64,000 nt of DNA from Hermodice carunculata. Lineage: Eukaryota; Annelida; Polychaeta; Eunicida; Amphinomidae. Positions 1 to 10,853 of the stretch are shown here, piece by piece (position 1 is the first letter of the stretch; every line of letters starts with the position of its first letter). The notes beneath the pieces were generated by a model that saw only the letters and a list, made by a program, of their open reading frames with translations, did no database searches and was not told the DNA's origin. The stretch spans positions 14,044,917 to 14,108,916 of the forward strand of contig OZ026625.1 of the NCBI GenBank assembly GCA_964020975.1, written 5' to 3'. The position numbers were made by a program, and so were the translations under genes.

Positions 1-455
1 CTAATTACTTGCATTAATTAATTATTTAACAAAGTTCGTTAAGCAAGACAAATTTTGTCCGGGCCATATCTTCTAAACTATTAATGCTAGCCCTTTGAAT
101 TTTTTGTGGTGGATAGACCATAGGTAGAAGGTGTGCATAGGCATTGTTTTCTGTGGCTAATTACTTGCATTAATTAATTATTTAACAAAGTTCGTCAAGC
201 AAGACAAATTTTGTCCGGGCCATATCTTCTAAACTATTAATGCTAGCCCTTTGAATTTTTTATGGTGTGTAGACCTTAGGTAGTAGGTGTGCATACGCAT
301 TGTTTTCTGTGGCTAATTACTTCCATTAATTAATTAATTAACGAAGTTCATTAAGCAAGCTCAAGATACAACACAAATTTTGTCCGGGCCATATCTTCTA
401 AATTATTGATGCCAGCCCTTTGATTTTTTTTTATGGTGGGTAGACCTTAGAGGGG
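1..455. repeat. 156-bp tandem repeat, about 2.9 units
   Basis: Three successive units begin at 1, 157 and 313 with the same TA-rich start (ctaattacttgcattaatta). Each continues through a shared 'gtccgggccatatcttctaaa' block and ends near 'gcattgttttctgtgg'. The units differ by a few substitutions, and the third carries a small insertion. No coding frame was seen. It probably lies in an UNC80 intron; the array may extend left of the window. Confidence 0.9.
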
Positions 456-790
456 ATATGGTAATGGGCACCGTCCGTGTGTCCGTCCGTCCGTCAAATA
501 TTTGGGTCACAGTAATACATAAATGTACAGTATTTTCATGTCCTTACTGTAATTCTTAAAAAATTTTGACTTCTTGTTTACTGATAATGTATTGTGACCT
601 AAAATCTTGTCCGGGCCATAACTTTTTTGTCCTTTTACTTAGATTAATGAAATTTTACACAAATGTGAAGCTTAATCTAAGAATGTGCCATACTTTTAAT
701 TTTTTTTTTCATCTAGGTCACACCCCTATATAGTAGTCCATTCAACCTCGTGGGTGACGAGCGGGGGACTATGTATTGCTCTGCAATACT
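456..790. repeat. Dispersed repeat fragment with GTCC microsatellite
   Basis: A 'gtccgtccgtccgtc' microsatellite near 480-495 is followed by a second 'cttgtccgggccataact' block related to the tandem units on its left. It ends in a 'gtgacgagcgggggactatgtattgctctgcaatactc' type sequence. This looks like one transposon-derived unit whose middle was amplified into the 156-bp array. The class cannot be told from the sequence. Confidence 0.5.
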
Positions 791-2219
791 CATTAACTTG
801 TTAAATGTGGTTTTCTTCAAAATCCACAACTTCTGACCTGTTATGTTGGTACTCAAATGGAAAGCTTCTTCTGTATGGAATTAAGTACTGCAAATGTATT
901 TATTTTGAAATACTTTTTCATTGTGCTTTTAATTTCACAGTTTTTGCCATCAGCAAAATATGCAAAAATAAACCAGCAAAATTTAGCAAATTGATATACA
1001 ACTGCCGGGACAATATTAGAGAAATGCATGTGAAAGTGTGGTACTTATCTAAAAGTAATTACCTTAATGTTTTGAGATCAGGTCCTTGCAATTGATTGAA
1101 TGACTGTATTGCACGTATGTGATTGTAACCAGGCATAGGGCCAGCAATGAATGAGCTTTTCTTGGCTTATTAGCTGCCTCCGAATAATGGCTGTCCGCAG
1201 CTTATTGGGCCTTGAGTTCGACCCGTTGGACATTGAGTTGCTGTGTGGCAGTTTCTGTTGGTTGCTTGTCCTGCCCATGGATGACGGCCATTGGCCAGTT
1301 GCTTTATTGGGAAAGAATTTTGCTGGAATGTTACATAAATTTTGCAATTTGCGGTGGTCTTGATCTTGACCCAAAACTGCTTTGGTCAAATACTCAAGAA
1401 AAGACTTTTTCCGGGTGGAGGTGTTTCAGTTTTGCGTATGACCCGAGTGGGGATTGACTGACAGGGGAAGAGGGTTTGGGTGTTAGTTAAGCAGTTGGGG
1501 ACAAACTGAGGAAAATCAGTTGTACTCAATGAGTGCACCGATGCTGTGGTAATACATGTATGTGACCTTGACCCATTGAAACTTGTCTATTAGCCTGTCA
1601 CTCTGTGTACAAACATACTCAGTCTAGCAGTGCCTCCTCCATTGTTTTGAGTTGAATGCTACATTAGAATGTCCCTGTCAAGACTACTATACCAAGACGA
1701 TTCACTATTACAACCAATTTTTCATTGCTCGGGGGGTGGGGGTGGGGGGCAGAGAGGGGGTAAGAGTGCAGGTCTTACAGAAGGGAACGATTGTGTGTTG
1801 CTTGAAAGAAAACTTGGCTTGCTGTTTCTGTGAAGTTGTACCTTTGCAAAATGCGACTTGCAGGATTACCAACTTTGTACAAATAAAGCATGCATGGTAT
1901 TTGCTTGGAAGTTGGACATATGTTATACATGTACAAGTGTAAGTAGCAACATACACAGTGTCCTTACAAGTTACGCTATGCTGCCACGTAACTCGCAATT
2001 GAGCCCATTTTGCAAGATCTGCACTGCACAGGTTTGTGGTATATCTTTCATGTTCTGTTTCAAGCACTCCCCCAACCCCCCAACCCCCCCAACCCCTGAC
2101 AATTTTGCCAGTGTAGTTAAGGAGTCATAATCGGGAGATATTACTGTTTATATTAAAAGGGACTGGGATTTTGTAAATTGTTTATTTTCACCTGTGTGTT
2201 TGTGTTCCTTATTTGGCAG
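791..2219. other. Probable intron; no gene recognised
   Basis: Short open frames exist on both strands (for example + 1151-1363 and - 1078-1389). None has splice context or recognisable composition, and none matches UNC80. G-runs lie near 1731-1760 and C-runs near 2068-2095. The last 40 bases are pyrimidine-rich and end in a good 3' splice site at 2219. Confidence 0.5.
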
Positions 2220-2273
2220 CATGGATCAGACTCTCCTGGTATTCCTTGGTCCAAAGTGTTTGGATTCCGTGTG
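2220..2273 (+). CDS. UNC80: UNC80 candidate exon 1 of window
   Basis: A strong pyrimidine tract ending ttatttggcag precedes a 54-nt frame reading HGSDSPGIPWSKVFGFRV, followed by a possible donor gtactt. It starts and ends in phase 0, as the next exon requires. The peptide looks coding, but I could not match it to a remembered UNC80 segment. The donor is only fair, so the 3' boundary is uncertain. It could be a chance frame. Confidence 0.5.
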
Positions 2274-2450
2274 GTACTTAACGTGTCATTCACTTTTCAG
2301 CACGGTCTCTGCAGCATAAATATTGCATATGAAATGTTATGCGACAGAACGTCAGATCAGCAACTCTCCTAAACACATACAGATTTTGTGACGAGAGGTG
2401 TTCAGGAAAGCTGCTCATCTTTGCTTATTCAGACTGTAGATTTCGAAAAA

Positions 2451-2655
2451 TTCAGGGATGAAAATGTCACCTTTTATATGATATTCTCAAACTTACAATT
2501 GCAGTGAAAAATTCACAAAAGTGCACTTAAATGGGGTTTTTTTTTTAAAGTGACAACAAAGTATTTGATGACAAAATTGTGTTCAAATTGATTCATATCC
2601 AATATGAGTTTTCTTCAAAAGTTGAAATAAAATATGACATTTTCATCCCTGTGAA
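2451..2655. mobile_element. Inverted-repeat element (MITE-like), about 205 bp
   Basis: The left end ttcagggatgaaaatgtca is repeated as its reverse complement, tgacattttcatccctg, at the right end. The interior is AT-rich and non-coding. No clear target duplication was seen. It is probably a short non-autonomous DNA transposon in the intron after exon 1. Confidence 0.6.
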
Positions 2656-3642
2656 TTCATGAAAACACGCCACACTTTCAGCAAGCATTGTCATATTGGT
2701 GACAAACAAAAAAGTGTGGTGTGCTCGGATTTGGATGGATGCATCTATACACACTTACAGATATATCAAAGTATGCAGAATGGTAGATTTGCAACATGAG
2801 ATGGCATTTTAGACTGGCTGTATGATCCATGACACATTTGTGTAGGAAATGAAATTTTTCATGTTTGAAAAGAGTTGGGTTTTGTTGCTCAAAGCTTTGC
2901 ACAAAATTTCTAAATGTAATGTGTAAGTAAGTCTGACCTGTGGAAAAGTATTCAGTGCAGCACAGGTGCTGCTCCAAACTCGAGGAAGTTGCATAAAATT
3001 TGTAAATGGACTCTGTCTGCTCTTCCAAAATCCTGATTCAGTTCTAAATGAAGCTTATTGTTTCTGGTCAAAGTAGCACAAACTCTGTCATAATTTGTCT
3101 GATAAATTGAGTGACCTCTGTATTTTCACTCTACTTGGTTTGCCCTTCGGCTACATCATCATTGTTTTTGATAATACTGCTGAAAATTTTTTTACTGAAT
3201 TTCTAATTGGTCTACCTTGGTTACCGTGGTAATAAATTACACAGAAACAGGGCACACATACTACCAATTACCAAGTCAATAATGATCAACTTCCAGATTT
3301 GTTCATCAGCATATGAGAAAGGTCACGATGTACTTTTTTTAAAAACTCTGACTGCAGTGTAAATAAGATCTTGTAGTCCTGGGTCAGACAAAGTGTACAC
3401 GCAATGGAAATAGGGAGCTTGGTCTGCTGTGGAGGCAAAGTGATGATAAAATACCCAGTAAAATAGTTCTGGTCTCAGTCAATAGATGTATTAAGGCAAG
3501 ATGTTCTGGATGCAGAACCCATCCTCCTTGTGGTTAACATTCACACGTATGGTCCAGTGTGACCTGGAAACTTGGCGATGAGTGGCACATGTGAGCCTGA
3601 CAGCCCTGGGGGCGGGGGTGGGGGACACTACAGCAGTCCAGG
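2656..3642. other. Intron stretch; nothing recognised
   Basis: AT-rich, non-coding sequence between an inverted-repeat element and a minisatellite. The short minus-strand frames at 2678-3028 have no supporting context. Confidence 0.5.
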
Positions 3643-3880
3643 ACACAGTGTTAGCACACACAGTGTTGGTACAGACAGCGTTAGTGCAGACAGTGTTAGC
3701 ACAGACAGCATTAGTACAGAAGCACAGACTGTTAATACAGACAGTGTTAGCACAGACCGTGTTAGCACAGACAGTGTTAGCACAGACAGTGTTAGCGGAG
3801 ACAGTATCAGGACAGGCAGCGTTAACGCAGACAGTGTTAGCACAGACAGCATTGGCACAGTCAGAGCTAGTGCAGTGTTA
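3643..3880. repeat. 15-bp minisatellite, about 15 imperfect units
   Basis: Units resemble acagacagtgttagc, with variants in positions 1-9. Because 15 is a multiple of three, the array stays open in several frames; in one it reads as repeats of Ser-Val-Ser-Thr-Asp. This is a property of the unit and does not indicate a gene: no splice sites flank the array in a frame that would join UNC80. Confidence 0.85.
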
Positions 3881-4552
3881 GCATCTTGGACTGTAAAAGA
3901 CATTACTTTGTCTTTAAAAAGGTTGATAAGCCATTGAAATTTAATGTGACAAATCCCACCTTCAAAGATGAAGGCTTCAATTTGGCCTGGGTTCATCTGC
4001 TGGGCAGCAGCCTCTGTCTCACGGTACACTTAATAACAATGAAGGATCCATTCCAACATCTTGACTTTATATTATTGACTTCAATGTGGAAGTATTTTTA
4101 CTGGGTATTAAAGCTTCATAATGTTATATGTCAAGATTTTTCAGTTGAAGGTTGTGAATGAATATATGTATTTTAAGATAGGTGGTGTTTGTAAGTGGGT
4201 CAGACTTAGATGGTATTTATTTGCCACAATATACATAAAGTTCACAAGATGATACATATAAATGTAAACAAAGAACATAGAAATCTACTGGTAAATATCA
4301 GGAGACAAGCCATTAAGGCAGGAAAAACTGCTGTTATCTGATCATATGTTGTGGATATTCCGTGCACAAGGACTGCCAATTAATTTTTTAGAAAATAATT
4401 AAAATAATAGCAGGCATACATGTAATAATCATGTAGGGTGTACACAACTTCTCACACCAGGGATGTCCGATACAGATCTGTATGGGACATCCCTGTCTTC
4501 ATTTAATTTCTTGTAGAAATCATAGGGAAAATATGTGACAGTAATTTTTTTT
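3881..4552. other. Intron stretch; nothing recognised
   Basis: AT-rich non-coding sequence. A short perfect palindrome (gggatgtccgatacagatctgtatgggacatccc type) lies near 4461-4494. No exon-like segment was found. Confidence 0.45.
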
Positions 4553-5552
4553 ACCCCAGCTGACTTGTCAGTCAGCTGAGGTTATCTGGTAGTTAGGCAT
4601 CCATCGTCCATCCAGCGTCATCCACAATTGACATTTTTCGACTTCTTCTCCAAAATTTGCAGCCAGATTTACTTCAAACTTGGTTGAAACGTACCCTGGA
4701 TGGGTGTACCAAGTTTGTTCAAATGGTCACGCTGCAGTAATTTTTAGACTTTTAATGATTTTTTTGGTTCATTTTTGGCAAAACCTTGAAAACTCTTCTC
4801 TGAAAACACCCAGCCAATTGCTTTGAAGTTGCACAGGGACACTTCTGGGGACCTCTGGACCTTAATTCATCAATAGGTGGTGCTGCAATTTCTTTAAATT
4901 TTTTTACAACTTTTTGCATGTTTTTGGAATTTTCGAAAATTTCTCCAAAACCGTTTCTCAGAATATTCTGAAACTTCATTGAAGCTTAGCTTATGGGATT
5001 GTTGAACAAGGTTGTTCACTGGGTGGCGATAGTCTGGGCCCCTGATTTTTAACAAATTCCTCAATTTGGGTACATACATGCATTCCTATGGGGATTGCAG
5101 TGGAAATTCAAATTTTCAAATTTTTCTCCAAAACTATCAATTGGATTCACTTTAGACAATAATTTGGTGAAGAGGTGGCACTGCAATTTTGTTTCATTTT
5201 TTGACAAATTTTTGTGTCTGAAAGCTATTTTCAACTTCTCCAAAACCACCAGTCAGATTGTTCATAAACTCAATGGAAATGTAGCTTGTGGGAGAGTGAA
5301 ACAAAATTGTTCACAAGTGATGATACTCTGGTTTCCTGATTTGTAACAGATTTTCCCGTTCAGGCATCTGTCAACTAGTGCATGCATTCCTATTGATTAC
5401 TATGTAAGTCGGGTGGGACTGCAATGCAAAGTGATTTTTTTTTTTTTTTTTACTTCCTGTCCAAAATCCTCATCTGGTACACCATAGTGGCACTTATGTG
5501 GGTTGAATGTCAAGGTCAGCCGAGGACAGGCTGTTCACACAGCCCTCTTGTT
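4553..5552 (+). mobile_element. CTCAGCTG-family repeat, near full length (1.0 kb)
   Basis: It begins with the palindromic head cagctgacttgtcagtcagctgag. It runs through several blocks of the type 'cttctccaaaacc...cagattcacttcaaacttgg' and 'ccaagtttgttcaaatggtca', and ends in a hairpin (ggctgttcacacagcc) followed by TCTTGTT. Related heads or tails occur near 7.7, 14.8, 35.8, 45.1, 53.1 and 55.7 kb. It has no coding capacity. The class is undetermined: the terminal hairpin recalls Helitron-like ends, but no Helitron CTRR terminus is present. Confidence 0.7.
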
Positions 5553-6422
5553 AGTTTTAATTTGCTGGTTATGCTATAAAGGACCTTTCGTTTATACAGT
5601 ACATCAAATTGAAATTGGGAAAGGTGTTGTAGAGGATACATTTTTCTGTTGTGGTGTTGTTACTAACAGCATGTCAGGTTTGTTTATGATTACTGTGTAC
5701 CTTGATTATGGGTTTGTTTTAGCAAATTAACTGGTTAGATAATGCTTGTTTTCAAATATAATTTTGAAAACATAGAGTGCATTATGACAAACTAAAAATA
5801 AATTTGGGAATGTTTATGGATTTACTTTATAAAAGTCATTTTAGTTCTGGTCTTGCTTATCTGACATAAGCACTGGTTATTGTCACTTTGGAAACAATAA
5901 ACAACACACATTCAATGCATGAGGGTTATGGGAAATTTTAACTTTGGTTTATTTGAGTTATTTTTATTTCAATTAAATTGTTAATTTACTGCACCTAAGT
6001 TTTGTAGGGCACCTGGGTTATTGAATGCTGATTTTATTTAATGAAATAGACATGATAGTAAATGTGTACACAAAAATTACTGCCAAAAAACCCCCACAAA
6101 TATATGTTTTGTTTTGAGTTCAGTGTTGAAGACAACAATGATGCAAAAAAAAAAAAAGTTTGAAATTTTCTTTTGAACTTGGCTACGCAGCATGCAGAAT
6201 TTGATAATTGTACTGTTGTTTTAGCGATGTTTCCTGGTATTGTTCCTAAACATCATATCTACGCATTTTTAGTTTTATTTCCAATCAAATTTAAACCAGA
6301 ATGCCTGGGCTTCCCCAAAATGGAGCCACATAAGCAGAACGTGTTATTCTGTATATCAGTGCAGTCATCAATACTTTGTATCAATTGATGTGGATACAGA
6401 TTTGCTTTAATGTACTTTTCAG
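5553..6422. other. Intron stretch; nothing recognised
   Basis: AT-rich sequence with short A-runs and no repeat that I can tie to others. The final bases, ttaatgtacttttcag, form the acceptor of the next UNC80 exon. Confidence 0.5.
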
Positions 6423-6519
6423 GACACACAGTTTGAACAAATTTTGACTGACAGTCTGGAGTTTTTCAACATCCCAGATGATGAGCAGAACAGTTACTGT
6501 CTGGTGGATACTAAAACAA
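6423..6519 (+). CDS. UNC80: UNC80 exon 2 of window
   Basis: The acceptor is tgtacttttcag and the donor gtaagt. The 97-nt exon starts in phase 0 and leaves one base (A). It reads DTQFEQILTDSLEFFNIPDD, then EQNSYCLVDTKT. UNC80 has no enzymatic fold. It is a very large helical-repeat scaffold that bridges the NALCN channel and UNC79 at the plasma membrane, and this stretch is typical of its helices. The donor is joined directly to a tiny TTAA-bounded element starting at intron position +6. Confidence 0.85.
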
Positions 6520-6524
6520 GTAAG

Positions 6525-6580
6525 TTAACCCTTAAAGTGCTATTCACAGCTCAGTCTTAAATCAGTGCTTGAAGGGTTAA
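6525..6580. mobile_element. 56-bp TTAA-bounded MITE at the 5' splice site
   Basis: It starts TTAACCCTTAAAGTGCT and ends AGTGCTTGAAGGGTTAA, so the ends are near-perfect inverted repeats bounded by TTAA. The ends match those of the longer piggyBac-like hairpin elements at 46 kb. The left TTAA begins only six bases into the intron, so the insertion touches the end of the gtaagt donor. Confidence 0.75.
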
Positions 6581-6595
6581 AGCAGGATCTACATT

Positions 6596-6740
6596 TTTGG
6601 CTCTGCTGACCTTAGGTTGCAGAACTATGTATCGTGGAAGTATTGCATAATATGGATGACCTTGACCTACTTTCCAAGGTCATGGAATGTATTTCAGGAA
6701 ATTATTGTTACTTCACTTATGCTAACGAGTTTCAATGTTT
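6596..6740 (+). mobile_element. CTCTGCTG-family repeat head, 3'-truncated
   Basis: It carries the head ggctctgctgaccttaggttgcaga and the typical internal phrase 'atatggatgaccttgacctactttccaaggtcatgga', as in the longer copies at 20, 26 and 38-41 kb. No TCTTGTT tail follows before the next exon. Confidence 0.6.
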
Positions 6741-7126
6741 AATGCTTTTTCAAAATTATTTTAGTATAAAGCTTCCAATCCAATTTCAGTTCTCCTGGAC
6801 AATTTATTCTTTTATTTCAAGTCAGGTTGTATGCAAGAGTCAACTTTTAAAAGACAGCATGTGTCGTTCTTATGGTCTCTGATGTCTTGCTGCATATACA
6901 GCCTATGGAGCGAAGTCAGTATTGTGGGATTTTAACTAATGCCACCTTTGAAGGCACACAAACAGATCAAAGCAAATCTTCTTTTCTTGTTCTACCTGTA
7001 CATTTACATTTGGAGGCAGCCGGACTAGTGTGTCCTGGTTCTTCAATATGCAGAGATTGAATAAAAAGCAAACTTTTAATTTACGTCTTGGTGCATATTA
7101 ATACATTTTTGTTTTGCTTTCTAAAG

Positions 7127-7248
7127 ATTTGATGCATAACGGAAACTCCTATGTCCGTGACTTCTACTTCTTCCGTCGGATGCATTATCCACAGCTGAGT
7201 CTTGTACACATGAACCCAGATGATGCCATAGAGACCCTCCAGAGACAG
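7127..7248 (+). CDS. UNC80: UNC80 exon 3 of window
   Basis: The acceptor is gctttctaaag and the donor gtactg. The 122-nt exon takes up the single A left by the previous exon (codon AAT) and ends in phase 0. It reads NLMHNGNSYVRDFYFFRRMH, then YPQLSLVHMNPDDAIETLQR and Q. The uninterrupted frame, aromatic-rich helix-like composition and phase fit make it a confident part of the UNC80 scaffold. Confidence 0.9.
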
Positions 7249-7680
7249 GTACTGTCATTTTTATAGCAGTGGTCAAAGATGGTATATTACAGAAAAATTA
7301 TTTATTTTCAGCTCGTCTTCAATTAATAATCTGTAAAAATCTTGTGACAAGATGTTAAGATGGCCATTCTATTTTGAGCTGATATATTTTCTGTTTCTTT
7401 TTGGCAGATTGCACTTGGGAACAGCAGTCTGAATCTGTCTGGAACCAAATTAGATTAGGTGTAACCCTGCAGTGATCTTATGGGCTGCATTGGGTTCACA
7501 GATACAATCAAAATGAGTTGGAAGTGTTCAACCTACCATACGTGTAGGTCTGAACACAGAAATATTTGAAAAGATGGAACTTTTAATGTTCTTGTTCCAG
7601 GAGTCTTAAGTCAAAAAGGTGATTTAAAATGTATAATTTCTGTGTTATTTAAGAAGAAAAATTGAGTAATCTACTTACTT

Positions 7681-8139
7681 TTAGTTCAGCTGACTTGTCA
7701 GTCAGCTGAGCTTATAGACTTGGTGGTCATCCACAGTCTGTAGTGAATACGTTTCAAGAAATAAATTTTTGGTGGTGATCATCACATTAACTGTCAGCAG
7801 AGCATTAGGCCCATTGGCCTCTTGTTCAAGAATTTTTGTGTGTTTTCACTTTTCTTGACTTTTCTTCCCAAAAGCTAAGTTGGATCCATATTAGACTCTG
7901 TTAGGAATGGACATAGCTGGTTATCCACCAGATTTTGTTCACTACATGGTGGTGCTGTCATTTTCTGATTTTTTAACAAATTGTCAACATACGGAAAATG
8001 AGTAAAGGATATGTTCATGTTAACAACAGTGATGATGGTCTTAAACAAAGGTGACCTTGACATCATTGTGAAGTACATGACCACTTCGGTCAGTGCATGT
8101 AAGGTGAGGTGAGTACAGGACTGTCACAGTCCTCTTGTT
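7681..8139 (+). mobile_element. Chimeric repeat: both scaffold-repeat subfamilies
   Basis: A CTCAGCTG-type head (cagctgacttgtcagtcagctgagctta) opens the block. A CTCTGCTG-type tail (cagcagagcattaggcccattggcctcttgtt) follows at 7797-7826. After it comes a CTCAGCTG-type tail with the hairpin ggactgtcacagtcc and TCTTGTT, ending at 8139. One subfamily appears inserted into or recombined with the other. It ends 34 bp before an exon. Confidence 0.65.
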
Positions 8140-8173
8140 ATCACTCTCTTTGAACAGTTAATTTTGCTTTCAG

Positions 8174-8251
8174 GCATTTGTATTGAAGTCTGTGGAATCA
8201 GGAAAAGTGCTCTTTTCACTGGCCATTTTACAAGGAACGCAGCAACAACAG
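8174..8251 (+). CDS. UNC80: UNC80 exon 4 of window
   Basis: The acceptor is ttttgctttcag and the donor gtatgt; 78 nt, phase 0 to phase 0. It reads AFVLKSVESGKVLFSLAILQ, then GTQQQQ. The preceding codons QRQ and this AFVLK continue the same helical segment. Confidence 0.9.
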
Positions 8252-8599
8252 GTATGTGGATGAAATACTGTCTTTCCCCCACAAGCGAGATATAGAAATA
8301 CTTAGCAAGTGCCTGATGACTATGAATAGAATGATTGTATGTACAAAAATTTCCAAGTGTAGTCTAACCTGTTGGGCCCAAGAAGGGGCTCATTGGACTG
8401 AAGGTTGACAGATGCTATTAAGGCTGATATTCTATGGGTGACATTGGCCAAATCAATGTAGCTAGATACTGTGTTTGCATACAGACTGTTTTCACTTTGT
8501 AAAATATATTATTATAGTGACTGAAGTAAATATACTGCATAACCGTGTTGATATGGCACTCGCACATAACTACCTCCATTGAACCATTCTTTTTTAAGA

Positions 8600-8690
8600 A
8601 TGGGGATTTGGTCGAGTGGATATGTGCGTTTCCCATTTCAGCTAGGCGACTGGTGCCAAAGGTTGCAGGGTCGAGTCCCGCTCGTTTCGA
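8600..8690 (+). repeat. tRNA-like sequence (tRNA pseudogene or SINE head)
   Basis: A box-A-like tggtcgagtgg at 8609-8619 and a box-B-like gggtcgagtccc at 8668-8679 are about the distance apart found in Leu or Ser type tRNAs with a long variable arm. The acceptor stem does not pair well and no clean anticodon loop is visible. It is therefore more likely a decayed tRNA copy or the head of a tRNA-derived SINE than a working tRNA. Confidence 0.45.
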
Positions 8691-9733
8691 ACATAAAATT
8701 TAAATTTGGTAGCTTGAGATCAGAGCCTGCATAGAGCTGAATTGAACCTGTTGTAAATGCTCACTGTAAGTTTTACAAATTGAACAGAATCTTAATTTTA
8801 TACAATGGTTTTCCTTTTTGTAACCTTGAATATTTACAGCTTTTCGATGTGTACTGTATACTGGTTTTAAATGCTGTATGACTTAAACTTAAGACAAGAT
8901 CATTAATTACCAAGGGAAATGGTGATGGTTGGGTGTTGGGTTACAAGTGCATCCTCCCTCTTCCACCACAACAACAAGTTTCTTTTGTTGTTGTGGTGGG
9001 CGACTTCTTCACAAAAAAACATTGCATGGAATATTTTGGTTCTGTATGTGGATGTTCCCCAGATGGTCCACTACTAAGTTTGCAAAAGAGATCATAATGC
9101 AATATTTGAAAAAAAATACTTTTTTTTAATTGAAAGTTTCTTCTCAAGAACTACTTGGCCAATTGCTTTGATATTGCACTGTCATTGCCCCCTTTTTTAA
9201 TGAAGTTTTATGTGTTAAGGCTATTTTTTACTTCTCCAGAATGACCAAACAGAATTGCATGCACTATTATCAGAATATAAGATAATTACTCCGAGTTCTT
9301 ACATTTTTAAACATACAACCTTGTTCCTCCAAATGCCATACATTTCATGGTTCCCAAGTACCTCAAACTTATCCCTTGTCTAGGATCTTCATCACCTCAG
9401 TGACCTTTCATTAATCGAGTCAGGCAGTTTTAGAAGCTTAACCTGTTTCCTTTTCTGTGGGGTGGGTTTAAACCTGTGGTTATTTCCCATGAATATTGCC
9501 GGTGTATCATTTGGATCTTTTCGTCACATGAGATCTGTCTGTTGTACTGATGCTGTATCATGCCTGAGGTTATCAGTGTGTAAGTTTTTCAAACGTCAGT
9601 GGTTTATAACAGTTTGACCACAATGGTGGTCTCCTGGTTTACCTATCTTTAGGACTAGACAAACTGGAAAGTGGTAACTTATTGTAAGTGTAGGCACGGA
9701 CACAGCATTCACTGAAGCTGTATCAGATACATA
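8691..9733. other. Intron stretch with one perfect 15-bp hairpin
   Basis: There is no gene. At 8963-8999 ccaccacaacaacaa is followed, after a 7-base loop, by its exact reverse complement. Around it are degraded pieces of the CTCAGCTG-family interior ('acttctccagaatgaccaaacagaattgca'). Confidence 0.5.
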
Positions 9734-9735
9734 TA

Positions 9736-9894
9736 CAGTGGAATCTATCAGTTAAGACCATCTAAGGGACTGAAAAAAACGTGGACTTTACGGGGGAAAT
9801 ATTTTAATTGAGAAAGAAAAGGGGTCTGTACAATGGTGGTCTTAATATAGAAACAGTCTCTTTATGGAGGTGGTCTCAATTGGAGATTCTACTG
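9736..9894. mobile_element. TA-flanked MITE, 159 bp
   Basis: The ends are CAGTGGAATC and GATTCTACTG, an inverted repeat with one mismatch, flanked on both sides by TA. The interior (ttaagaccatc ... tggtggtctta ... tggtctcaatt) is itself partly palindromic. This fits Tc1/mariner-type non-autonomous elements. A related element lies at 21663-21791. Confidence 0.75.
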
Positions 9895-10008
9895 TACATG
9901 TGTGCTTGTGTTTTGTGTAATGGGACATGGTTTGTGTATGTCAGTTGGCTTCAGGATTGGCATGAATTGATGAATACATAAGAGGACACTGATAACAATC
10001 CTGTTTCA

Positions 10009-10853
10009 TATAAACAATATAAAAAGGAGAAACAAACCAACTGAGTAGAGTTTAATAAAGGAGAGTCCCCCCCCCCCCCCCGACATCTTTTGGCCCTGAA
10101 GGTGTGGGCCTTCCTCAGGGGATGGGGGCTCTCGGAGGTGACTTTATTCAACAGGTATCATTAATTACGGAGGTGCACTATGACGTCAATAAAAAATTAT
10201 AATAACAGAACGTATGACTTTGTCTTTCTTTGCCGGCAGGTGGCGCGATGATGTGTGAGATCGTTCATGAAGTATGATAGATTAAGAAATATATAGAGAT
10301 ATAAGGATATAAAGGAAAAATTAGAGTTACTTGAAGAATTAAACCGTACTAGAATCAGAAAGATATAAGTCCTCCCTTAACATTTGGTCTCTTTTGATAT
10401 TATTTAGAATATTTTGAATGTCCGGTAAGACTTGATTAATTTGGGCATCAAGTTCTGCAGCCGTGGGTCTTTCATCTTGGCAAATCATCTCCGTATCCGT
10501 GTCATTAAAATATAATTGGGGTTCAGCCTCATCATCCGTACTGTCACTGGAACGGTTGAGTGGTTTGATGTGTAGCTCGTAGTCTGTAACAGTCTTCTTT
10601 GCAGGTGGCTTGATTATATCTTCTTCAGAGCTGGAATTGGATAAACAGTATACCTTGTTATCTGGTTGTGGTCTTTTTTGTAATGATAGTTTAGCTCTGT
10701 TAATTCCTTCAACAAGGCGGAAAGTGGCTTCTTTTGTCTGTTTAATTGTTATCCTGGGAGTGGCCTCAAAGGGTCTGCTCAGGGCCAATGGCTTGTGGGC
10801 TATCTCTCTAGGGTTGTAGGTGTTATCCTGGGAGTGGCCTCAAAGGGTCTGCT
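10009..10853 (-). mobile_element. Retroposed-looking 845-bp insert with 13-bp duplication
   Basis: The segment is flanked by identical 13-bp repeats, CAATCCTGTTTCA, at 9996-10008 and 10854-10866. That length is typical of target-primed reverse transcription rather than of a cut-and-paste transposon. A 34-bp block (gttatcctgggagtggcctc...) occurs at 10748-10781 and again at 10822-10855, the right-hand edge of the insert. The other end has a 15-base C-run and a strong hairpin (ggccctgaaggtgtgggcc). No transposase, reverse transcriptase or capsid gene was recognised. Family unknown. Confidence 0.55.
10339..10788 (-). CDS. Unknown 149-codon acidic open frame
   Basis: This is the longest non-exonic frame in the insert; it opens at a TTG, with no ATG at its head. 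The product is basic near the N-terminus (KQTKEATFRLVEGINRAKLS) and then rich in Ser, Asp and Glu (SNSSSEEDIIKPP, SSDSTDDEAE). It ends in a predicted amphipathic helix (AAELDAQINQVLPDIQNILN) and an acidic tail. No family was recognised. It could be the last exon of a retroposed host transcript or a retroelement accessory frame. Confidence 0.3.
   Translation of the reverse strand: MALSRPFEATPRITIKQTKEATFRLVEGINRAKLSLQKRPQPDNKVYCLSNSSSEEDIIKPPAKKTVTDYELHIKPLNRSSDSTDDEAEPQLYFNDTDTEMICQDERPTAAELDAQINQVLPDIQNILNNIKRDQMLREDLYLSDSSTV

Noticed and set aside
1078-1389. Overlapping open frames on both strands upstream of the first exon
   Set aside because: No splice sites, codon bias or family likeness. 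They may simply lie in less AT-rich sequence.
3572-3937. Ser/Thr/Asp-repeat protein frame
   Set aside because: It is a 15-bp minisatellite open in several frames at once, with no splice context.
8600-8690. Functional tRNA gene
   Set aside because: Box A and B words are present, but the acceptor stem and anticodon loop do not fold convincingly.
10083-10125. Hammerhead-ribozyme-like core on the minus strand (CTGAGGA, a GGCC stem, AAAA, then GTC)
   Set aside because: The CUGANGA word and a stem are present, but the conserved GAAA is altered and stems I and III do not form around it. At most it is a decayed relic or chance.
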